Of a stretch of DNA of 64,000 nucleotides, positions 55,561 through 64,000 are shown piece after piece. The notes under the pieces were generated by a model that did no database searches, was not told where the DNA came from, and saw nothing but the letters and a program-made list of their open reading frames with translations. The translations under genes were made by a program, and so were the position numbers. Source of the stretch: Isoetes taiwanensis (Eukaryota; Streptophyta; Lycopodiopsida; Isoetales; Isoetaceae). The stretch lies in contig JAJEKV010000113.1 in assembly GCA_021234155.1 (NCBI GenBank), forward strand, positions 308,001 to 372,000, written 5' to 3'. Within the stretch, counting starts at the first letter, position 1. Each line of letters starts with the position of its first letter.

Positions 55561-55976
55561 TAATGTAGGCCTTTGCCCAAAAGATCAAATGAGCATAGTA
55601 AAATAAAAAAGTAATTTAAACAAATATGAGAGATCTAGCTCAATATTATTTCAATAATAATAGTGAGCAAAAGCAAAGAGTCCTTTAATATAAACTGTCC
55701 AAAGAAGAAACAGACAGTTATGGGCATTTAAAATCGAAGATATTAAATGTTGTTCAATCTCTTACGCAAGAAACATATATTAGACAAGCAATCATAACTC
55801 ATAAATCTGTCATGTTTCTTCAGCAAGAGTTACTTGATTAACTAGCATCATTTTTGAAAGGCCAGTACAATTTTAAGCATTTAGACGCTAGAATAATTTT
55901 CTTGCTCTAACCTTTAGGTTTGAGACTGTTATAAGTCTAGCATTTATGTCATAGTAGATCCCTTCTCTACTACCAA

Positions 55977-56219
55977 CTATTGATCTTGAATGATGAAAAA
56001 TGCAATGCCATACCTGGTGAAACTCGTAATCAGACCCAAGGCACCATCCATTTGGACTATCGGTAGAAAATGGGAAGCTTCACCATAACTTTGTCTATAA
56101 GAATCATGGATGGCCACCATAGTCCTGCTAGCCTCATTTGCCATAGCCCTGGTTTGCAAATAAGATGCCCTTAAGCTTGCTATGTTTGCCATGACATTTC
56201 GATTTTTCAAGTGCTTCAA
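55977..56219 (-). other. exon-like block (unit copy 2), open
   Basis: MKHLKNRNVMANIASLRASY, MANEASRTMVAIHDSYRQSY, GEASHFLPIVQMDGALGL and TSFTR before CCAG|GTATGG. Open here but broken in copy 1 (43865-44110). Its spacing to the FGPC block, about 420 bases, would be an intron. No family recognised. Confidence 0.4.
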
Positions 56220-57033
56220 ACATACAAGATGAAGTCTCTCTCTTTGTCTAGTAGTGCCTCATTTAAGTCTGATAGATATGGAGATATGATCAGATAGAAA
56301 TAGGTTGAGCCCAACAAAATGAAGTCAGGATCTGCCAGATTTCATCCGCCTCACATCATAAATGATGAGAGGTAAAAGTATTTAGTGGAATAAGGAATAA
56401 AATCGCTAAATTAGCATAGAAATATGAAATATTACACTAATGGTAATCGCAATGGTCTAATGCTCTCACCCTATTAAAATCATTTTCATATGGACCCTAT
56501 GATCAACCTTAAGATCAACTTTAGAAATCGAGAATATCCATTGCTTATGTATTGTAGACAATGTGATGAAATTGCCCATATGTGTACAATGGAATTAATA
56601 GTGCAAAGGATATTGCACTTCAAGAAATAATTTAAGTTACACCCTAGTACAAGTGGGTATTCACATTAATGGCCAAATTTAGACACCACAAGTTATCCTT
56701 ATAGTTAATAAGTGCCCACAAGCAGCACTTGTCCTTATCCTACCGTAGGGAGAGGCAAATATTCTTCATGCAACACAGTTTCATAGAGATGACAGACCCC
56801 CACAAATGTAGGAATCATGTTTCAATGCTGCTACGAATCCTGCTAACCCTCCAACAGCCCCTGGCCAGGCCACTGCTTCGCCTGCTACAGCGGCACGCCC
56901 TGCTCAAGTTGCCTCACCTTCTGTTGCTCGCACATCTCAGGCTGCTTCCACTTCTGCCATCCTCCCTTTTGCTGCCGCCACTGAATCCCCACCTGCCGCC
57001 CCTGCCAACAAATAGGAATTGTGCCTCCGCATG

Positions 57034-58145
57034 GTCTCCTGGAATTGTCGGGGCTTCCCATGGCAGAATGGAGATAGTCTCAACTCAGTTGCCGCAGACA
57101 TGGATCTCATCTTCCTCATGGAAACATGGGAGCATGCAGGGCACAGAATACCCAACTTGCCAGGATACCAGCGCTACTCAATCTTCAATGATTGCACAGG
57201 AAAGCGGGGGCATGGGGGGGTTGCCTGCTACTACCGAACGGCCTTGGCACAGTCAATCTCCTTGTTCAAGACATACAAGCACAACCGGTACCTATGGGTG
57301 CGTGTGCAAAACTGCAGTAGCAGACCCCTCTTTGTGGCAGCCTGCTACTTTCCACATGCAGAAAGCAACTTCTATCACACTCACTCGGATGTGGATAGGC
57401 TGGACCCCTATGTCAATCTATATGATGACGTACAGCAGCATAAGCAGTTGGCCAGTGTCATACTCCTTGGAGACTTCAATGCGCTCACTGGGTAGAACAA
57501 CCCATGAGATTTGATCCCTTGACTGGTGATATATTGCAGCTACATCCTGCAGAAGGAGCTTGGCCATGGACATCAGATGACAATCAATTCATGCGCTATG
57601 GTAGACAGTTGCTTTTGCTCTGCGGTATCTTTGACCTGGTAATCTGCAATGGACTGGCACAGTGGCCGTCCACCCGCAAGAGCACTTGTAGATAGGAAAA
57701 CTAGGGGGGAGGATCTAGTGTGGTGGACTATGCGCTGGTGCCTGAGCAGGATATGCATTTCGGCAAGCACTTCCAGGTGGGAACAGATAATAGGGATGAA
57801 GAGATCGACTCAGACCACTTACCACTTTACTTGAAGTTGGCTTGGCAGGTTGTGCAAACCCCTGGTGCAACAATTCCTCACATGCCTCAGCTGCAATTGG
57901 ATTATGAACATGCAGGGGCTTATGCCCAGATGCTTATAGATGACTTGGCAGGAATTTTGCAATATCCTACACTAGAGCAACAGACAGGCCGGCTGACTGA
58001 TGTGCTTAGGACTGCGACAAAGAGGTGCTTTGGGATAAGCCGCCCGCTACGGACCTCTGGGAACACAACCTTCCCGCGTAATCAATGGTTTGATGCAGAG
58101 TGCAAGGAACACAAACACTGGTATGATTGGGCCCATCAGTCACAC
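57034..58145 (+). pseudogene. LINE-B ORF2, AP-endonuclease part
   Basis: MVSWNCRGFPWQNGDSLNSV, LIFLMETWEHAGHRI, KRGHGGVACYYR, RYLWVRVQNC, VILLGDFNALTG (GDFN), a TAG and frameshift at 57493, then FDPLTGDILQLHPAEG, SDDNQFMRYGRQLLLL, CNGLAQWPS, stop near 57695, SSVVDYALVPEQDM, and EIDSDHLPLYL (SDH). Catalytic residues are all visible; the frame is broken at least twice. Confidence 0.85.
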
Positions 58146-58990
58146 CTGTTCAAGGTCTTAGTGGAGCCTTTATACGGGGTTGAAGTATGGGGCCCAGTAG
58201 TTTCCCTGCTACTTGGAATGACTTGGAGCAGGTGCAGAAAACCTTCTTAGTACGAGCACTAGGGGTGAAGTCCACAGTCCCATATCAAATTCTGCTGCAG
58301 GAGACAGAATTCTTGCCTCTTCAGAGGGCGGCCCTTGATCGCCACATTGTCTATTTTCATAAGGTGGTCAATATGGACGATGCTCGTCTCCCTAAACTAT
58401 CTTATATCGTGGCAATGGGGCCGCAGTGCCTCAAGGCCTGCTGGAGGGAAAAGAGAGCTCAATGGTTAGCTAGATGGAATGTGCAGGAGCACAGGTGCAT
58501 ACATGTGCAAACAGAGGCAGATCGCCATAGCTTGAGGTAATATCTTGACGCTTGCTTCCTCAGCAAGCTTTGGGATGACAATGCCCTTGAACATGTCAAG
58601 ACAGCACACTCCCAGCGCCACATAAATCCCACATTGGAACGAGGCCCGCAATGCTACCTGCGTACCCACTTGCCCATGAAAAGGCATAGACTCATTGCCT
58701 CCATTCGCACAGGGGCACATCATCTTCGAATTGAGACGGGTAGATGGATTGGTGAGCCATGCCAGGATAGGCTCTGCCAATGCTGCCAAATGGGAGTCAT
58801 TGAGGATGAATCTCATATCCTTTAAAGTTGCCCAGCATATGATCAAATCCGAACGCGCAATACTGAGTTGGTCAGGCCTGGCCAGCCGCTACATGTGACA
58901 TTGAGCACAGCATCCGTAGGGGTGCTGGGATCATACCTTTACCAGGTTATGGACATGCGAGATCAGCTATGTCCTTGGGCGCACACTTGA
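58146..58990 (+). pseudogene. LINE-B ORF2, C-terminal part after the RT deletion
   Basis: VEPLYGVEVWGP begins the region that follows RT in this LINE type; EQVQKTFLVRALGVKSTVPY, RAALDRHIVYFHKVVNM, WLARWNVQEHRC, a TAA at 58538, then KRHRLIASIRTGAHHLRIE, CQCCQMGVIEDESHIL and CPAYDQIRTR (a CCHC-like end motif). Fusion of the endonuclease linker KEHKHWYDWAHQSHLFK directly to VLVEPLYG shows a deletion of the whole RT. Confidence 0.85.
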
Positions 58991-59469
58991 CATGTATATA
59001 TACATTTATTTCATGATGCTGTGTACTTGTACAGTTTGACAGCATTCTTATTACTGCCACGGTTTTTCCCTCAAAAACCCTTCGGGGCGGGGGTTTTTTA
59101 ACCCGGACAATAATAAGTTTGCTGCGCTCCTTTTGGGTCCCATAGGCCGATTGGTCTCAGTGGACGATAAAAAATCATTCTCATTCTCATTCTCATCTTA
59201 TGACAACTGTTTGCCAATACTTCAAGATAATAGAAATGCAAAAGATATAATCAAATACCGTAAGAAATTCCCATTTCTTTCTTGTAATAGAAATTTAGAA
59301 CGAAAATAATTTTACCTCACATTCAGAAGTAGTTGTTGAGATCTTGTATAAGCTCCCTGGAATCAAACTGAATTGCAGCAAATTGACCTATCATCAAACA
59401 TCATGAACTTAAGCCGAATGGTTATGTAGGAAATACATTGTTCCAAAGCCGATCCATATTTTAAATCTC

Positions 59470-59790
59470 AAGCCAAGTGGCAATGTTGGACCGCAGTCCA
59501 TGTATGTATGTTAGGCCATCTGCATACTGTGTCAAATGGCAAGTCAAATGGCACACTGCCAAATATCAAGCTGAGTGGCAGTATTGGACAGCAATCCATG
59601 TATATGTATCAGATCAAATAGCACCCTGTGCCAAATGGCAAGGTCAAATGGCACACTGCCAAATATCAAGCTGAATGACAATATTGGACATCAATCTACA
59701 TATATGTATCAAATCAAATGGCACCCTGTGCCAAATGGCAAGGACAAAAGGCACATTGCCAAATGGCAAACAAGATCTGTACAGTATTAT
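59470..59790 (+). repeat. 98-bp minisatellite within unit copy 2
   Basis: Same three-copy structure as 44960-45262 with a similar number of repeats, so it predates the unit duplication. Confidence 0.9.
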
Positions 59791-60754
59791 TAGGACACTC
59801 AATGTTGTTCTTGTGATAGCCCTAGCTCACTAGTACTGGATTTCAAGTAGGAAGTTCCATTTGGAACTTGATCTCCTCTTGGTTTTCCAAAATCATCCTG
59901 CATTTATGCAACCACAGATGACATGATGAAATTGTAAAGCAAAAATGTAGAGAAATCAGAATATCTCACAATCAATTACTTCAACTACCTATAAACTTCT
60001 ACCAAGAAAGTTTGGCAGCATTGATAAGACCAATGCACAGAAGTGTCATGAAAAAAACCAGCTTGAACTAGTTAATCCTAGCACAAACTCAGCATCGGTC
60101 AATCCCTCCGCTGTCTTATCTGGCCATACAAGAACAAGAAGTCCAAGGTGGTACCATTTTTCCAAGGTATATAGTTACAGATATTTAAATCCAAGACAAG
60201 CCTAAGCCCATTAGACTATGGTGGTGCCCAAAGGTCCAAGTAAAATAGGACATTGTGCCTAATTCCCATTGGACACAATAACAATTAGGGCTATAAGGAT
60301 ATAACTCCTGTCTACAGAATATAGATAATAAACCTTATAACATGAACAATATATTTTATCCATGCTATAGTAGTTTGCACACTTATGCAACATGGCACAT
60401 GCCTGATACTTTCAATTAGAGTTCAGAAAGAACTTCCCGCACATGAGCATTTGGAACCCCAAATATTTTCGTCGTATATTCAATTCAGAAATATAACATA
60501 TAGACTTAAAAGTGTTTTAATACAAAGGGAGCATATCTAATAGCAAAGCATCCATTTTGTAAGCTTTACACATCTCCAGCATAACACTAACATTGTTAGG
60601 CTATAATTTGCTACAAGTTACATTTGAAAGTGTCAGAGCAAACAGCCAGCTTGTTATAGCAAACTGTATAGTCAAGAATTGACTTCCAAAAGGGTAATAA
60701 TTTATGTGAGAACATAGTATATATTCTCTAAAACGTACCAGCAGAACCCACTTA

Positions 60755-61240
60755 TACAACACACAACTACCATTAACATTATTAACATAAACCATTGCAT
60801 TTAGCACATCTAGATTAAAATCCCCCTTAAACCCCCTTTGGTTTGGGTGCATATTCACACGGGGGGTTACGTAGGGCAGCGAGAGCCCTTAAAATATATT
60901 CACAATACATGTACAAAATTAACACCATTAAGTACATTCTCTCAAACCTTATAGTATTTTGCAAACCTTAATATACAGTATACAAAAACTTGTACATGCA
61001 TACCCCACAAACGAGGATCGCTATGTACGGTCCAGATCTTGGAATAAAGGGCAAATATGCCCATCCGACAGCTCTCGTTGCCCGGAGTAACCCCCCGTGT
61101 GAATATGCACCCAAACCAAAGGGGGTTTAAGGGGGATTTTAATCTAGATGTGCTAAATGCAATGGTTTATGTTAATAATGTTAATGGTAGTTGTGTGTTG
61201 ATTGTTATATTTAAAAAATTTTTGGGCCCTTCGGGCCCTA
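60755..61240. repeat. inverted-repeat part of X2 with terminal hairpin
   Basis: Arms of about 125 bp around about 195 bases. The right side ends GGGCCCTTCGGGCCC then TAAC (61221-61239). Confidence 0.85.
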
Positions 61241-61688
61241 ACTAAAGAAAACATAGGTAAACTTTATGGGCCTAAATATTAATTACTAAAAAGCACAATA
61301 ACATGAAGACGAATAAATTATTTCCATGGCAAATGGATTCAATTGATGATTGCATGTATGCATTCTTATATACATGGCATTCAAGTATTACCCATTTTTC
61401 TCAAAACAGTCAATAAGCCGCTTAAGAATTTCCTAGCACTCTATATATACATGGCACTCATCACAAATGATTTCCTATCCTATATTGGCATTTATGGATT
61501 AATCACGAGTCGGAGTATGATCTATGCATAATACAACCATAGGCCAGGCACAAGCTAATCCTAACCATAGCCAGGAAGCGTTTGTTTCCTCTAGTGAAGA
61601 TACGTCTAAAAGTAGCAATGTCAATAATTTCTGGAACTTCTGTGGCAGATAAACACTGCTCAATTCCTCATCCTTGCCCATAGCCATT

Positions 61689-63041
61689 TCATTGTGACGA
61701 ATCATATCTTAGGTAAATGCCTTTTCCAACTAGAAAGGGGAACAGATAAAGTTTACCTTGCGGACCTTGTCTTGTATAACAAATTGTAAACTGAGGCAAT
61801 AACAAAAGAAGTAAGGCATTAACCATAGATTTCAAGGAACTGCAGCTGACAGTAGCGCCCAGCAAAATTTGTAAAGATAGCAATTGCATGGCTAGCTGAA
61901 CATCATAAGCTCGTGATTCACCAGTTTTCAATTTTTCTATGTTAATTGACGAGATAAATGACCAACAAGTATCAAATTGTTCATTTCCCGGATTATGCAA
62001 TCCTTGCCTTCTTTCCATGTGGAATCTCATCCCACCAAGGATGATTGCTGCTGATAACCAGCGAAGCAACTTTTCAGCAAGGCTTTCTGAGTAGCCTTTT
62101 GCATTATTATAAACCTGGTCATGATTGGCCATAGGGCATTCATTCACTAGGGATGATAGAGCCCATCTTCCTATGAAAAAAAGCTGGCACTTTTCCTGCA
62201 AATCAAAACAATAGAATACTTTCCACTTGCCCTTCTAGAAACAAGAATCCTAACAATATAAAACAGACCTTTTCAGTTGAGACGGACGGTGGAGAGCTAT
62301 GGAGAAGCATACAAAGAGCTAAATTACGGGTCTCGTTCATGGCCACAATATCAACACATGGCTCTGTTGCTTCTGCTTCAACCCACTGGATGATTTCCCA
62401 AGCACCATAGAAAGAGCTGGCCACCTAAATATCTTCTGCTGCCTTAAAGATGCATCATGTTCCAGAAACTGGTGCATTATTCTTCGGGAGAGCCCAACAT
62501 TGAGCCTTGCCGCAACTTTTGCGGAAGTGATTGGATCAGCTGTACAAAAGTCGCTTCCCATTAAATCAGGATATTTTTGCCTCGCATTGGCATATATACA
62601 AAGCCATTTTATTCATATTAGAAAGCTTTATAATACCTGCAGTGCTAAACTTGCATCTTCAAGGCTTTCTTTCTCATCAAGCAGCAGCTTATTTGTCACG
62701 ACATCAACTGTTAATGATGCAAGCCACAAAAGCAAACCAGTATTTTCCATCAGGTATTTTGCCAAGCCAGCGATCTGCAATCTGCAATAACCGAGTTTTA
62801 ATCCCAGAGTTCCTTACTTGATATTCTGGCAAGACTTCCCAAAAGGATTAACAGCACAAACATGATCGTCACACATGGCTTTACAGGCAGCATTTTTCTG
62901 TTGAGTGAAATATGCGTGCAACCCATGTGACGAAGCAAATCGCCGCAGCACGGATTGCAGAAACCTTATTGGGCTGGAATCCATTTCCATCTCCATGTAC
63001 CCTGTATCTTCTGCATCACTCAACTTTGGGCCCGATACCAA
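61689..63041 (-). pseudogene. probable URB1 (pre-ribosome-associated protein) C-terminal exons, captured
   Basis: Exon-like pieces, minus strand: SSPIRFLQSVLRRFASSHGL to NPFGKSCQNI (up to about 62825); after a 34-base intron-like gap, LQIAGLAKYLMENTGLLLWL, ASLTVDVV to EDASLALQ with a CAG|GTATTA donor (about 62790-62645); KVAARLNVGLSRRIMHQFLE (near 62510); VASSFYGAWEIIQWVEAEAT to STEK with a GTCTG end (about 62425-62270); and EKCQLFFIGRWALSSLVNEC to a stop at 61689, with KLLRWLSAAIILGG and LQILLGATVSC. All-helical character, KNTGLLLWL-like and LLRWL.A.IILG words recall the C terminus of plant URB1/NPA1, needed for 60S ribosome assembly. That match is from memory and may be wrong; the multi-exon captured gene itself is well supported. 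Confidence 0.5.
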
Positions 63042-63339
63042 TAACCAACTTCAGCAAGAAGAAAGCATGCATGTGTGAGCAGAACGGCAGAGCATGGATA
63101 CTCTCTGCACCGAAAATGAATGCACCACATATGGAGAAGTTGACGAGGCTGTATTGAGAAGACCAGCAAGAAGGATTGAAGAGAGGAAACTGCCGGACCC
63201 TAAAGTCGAACCCTAAAGTTGAATGGCTCGTTGCTTGCATGGCCTTCATAAAATAAAATTAATTAAGTTTTCAAGGAAAAAAAACATGCAAGGCAAAACC
63301 ATTGCAAAACCATAGATAAAATGCCATTCAAATATGAGA

Positions 63340-63458
63340 ATCCAGTGTGCACTCTAGATATACTGATTAGTATGCCTCGTGCAATACGCCCATGAAATCA
63401 TATAAAAACCATGCCAAAAAGCGTATAAAATCACAAAAAAAACCCCCTGTTATAATGC
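63340..63458. repeat. shared near-terminal block of insertion family X (X2 copy)
   Basis: GTGCACTCTAGATATACTGA to CCCCCTGTTATAATGCTA, differing from 54770-54895 at only a few positions. Confidence 0.9.
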
Positions 63459-63683
63459 TACATATAGCTATGTAGAAGTTAAAATAAGCAACAAAGTACC
63501 TTTGCAGCATTTCAAAGTGCAAATAAAAGGCTTGTAAATAGGCCTCTGTTTCCCAAACGGGGCATGCAAATCCATGTACTTGCAGACAAATTAACATCTT
63601 CAAGTCATTCCTGATCAAGTCATCTTCTAATGCGAACTTTCCAGCTCATATAAAACCTATTGAACAAAAGGGATACATTAAGA

Positions 63684-64000
63684 ACGAGGTGCACATGCTA
63701 CTAACTTCTTGCTCATCATTTGGCACGTATTCCATGTCCTCTTCTATTGTGGTATGAACCCTTTTGCAGTACAAATTATGGGCATCTGCAGCATCTCAAG
63801 CAGCAATCAAAGATAGGCAAGTTAGAACAATGGGACAAATATGCTTTGGCATTCCAATGTTATCCCAAATACATTGTTACTATGTATATTTGTGGCTTCA
63901 AACCCTAACATTTGTTTGGCAAAGATAAGAGTGCATGTTTGTTTCTCAATAACCACATCACTAAAGTTGCCTTTGTTTCTAGTTGTTTCTCATCTCAAAG
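63684..64000. other. start of a further insertion, unidentified
   Basis: Unit copy 3 ends at ATTAAGAA and the next bases are CGAGGTGCAC, the same ten bases found near the left end of X1 (52292-52301). The remainder has no recognised gene. Confidence 0.4.

Larger units (their letters stand above)
56820..59196 (+). mobile_element. LINE (family B), RT deleted, with TCATTC tail
   Basis: Inserted in unit copy 2 after GGAATCATG; copy 1 has the site uninterrupted at about 44708. The 3' end is not poly(A) but a run of TCATTC-type hexamers (about 59176-59196). A 5' Ala/Pro-rich ORF1 end (stop near 57014), an endonuclease and the post-RT C-terminal domain are present, but the RT is missing between them at about 58145. 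A short host deletion (CCTAAC) rather than a clear duplication marks the site. Confidence 0.85.
52011..60187. repeat. 3.05-kb tandem unit, copy 2, with two insertions
   Basis: Unit sequence occupies 52011-52283, about 54967-56819 and 59197-60187. Removing the insertions leaves about 3.1 kb, matching copy 1 in length and order, including the 98-bp minisatellite. Confidence 0.9.
60750..63458. mobile_element. gene-capturing insertion X2 (2.7 kb)
   Basis: Interrupts unit copy 3 between CAGAACCCACTT and TAGCTATGTAGAAG; copies 1 and 2 show CCCACATGTAGC and CCCACTTGTAGC. Its left part is an inverted repeat (60755-60885 with 61080-61205) around the inverted version of the block found in X1. Its right end, CCCCCTGTTATAATGCTA with the preceding 120 bases, matches X1. 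Cargo between is a multi-exon gene fragment on the minus strand, unrelated to that of X1. Confidence 0.75.
60188..64000. repeat. 3.05-kb tandem unit, copy 3, interrupted and running off the window
   Basis: Unit sequence at 60188-60749 and 63459-63683; X2 lies between. At 63684 the unit stops again in the same AAGAAG...CTCGTACC stretch that follows in copies 1 and 2. Confidence 0.85.

Noticed and set aside
62500-62821. Two plus-strand frames of 96 codons
   Set aside because: They lie opposite the minus-strand captured exons, which have coherent splice sites and helical protein character.

Overview
The window is a transposon-dense stretch of a land-plant nuclear genome. Evidence: a Ty1/copia element primed by initiator Met tRNA, a chromodomain Ty3/gypsy element, two kinds of LINE, a tRNA-headed SINE, and fragments of plant genes (plant-type RTF2 with a ubiquitin-like N terminus, GH19 chitinase, TCP-like factor, NIF/FCP1-type phosphatase, probable URB1). 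I cannot fix the lineage; nothing proves a fern, lycophyte, bryophyte or seed plant. I see no gene I would call intact and functional, and no rRNA, CRISPR or bacterial feature.

Layout. 1-4440: about 810-bp tandem repeat R1 that folds back into a roughly 1-kb-armed palindrome and carries a relic of a second repeat, R2. 4440-10850: minisatellites, a phosphatase pseudogene, a decayed LINE. 10850-36585: one minus-strand copia element inflated to 25.7 kb. Its 3' LTR is split by a LINE (11348-19136), the R2 satellite array (about 14.5 copies of a 450-bp unit, 20390-26962) and further DNA; its 5' LTR is split by a 2.35-kb Helitron-like element carrying TCP-like and RTF2 fragments. 36590-42500: microsatellites and exon-like minus-strand blocks of an unrecognised paralogous family. 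42505-64000: three tandem copies of a 3.05-kb unit. A SINE, itself split by a chromodomain gypsy element, sits between units 1 and 2; unit 2 also carries a 2.7-kb gene-capturing insertion (chitinase exon) and a LINE with its RT deleted; unit 3 carries another insertion of the same gene-capturing family (URB1-like exons).

The most informative point is the nesting: target-site duplications, shared breakpoints and empty sites inside the window let the order of events be read. The most novel candidates are the two kinds of gene-capturing element (33920-36266; 52284-54966 and 60750-63458), the R2 satellite with tRNA-like Pol III boxes and variable islands, and the cryptic gene family whose exon-like blocks recur at 10.6, 27.5, 37.7, 39.9, 43.3 and 55.5 kb.
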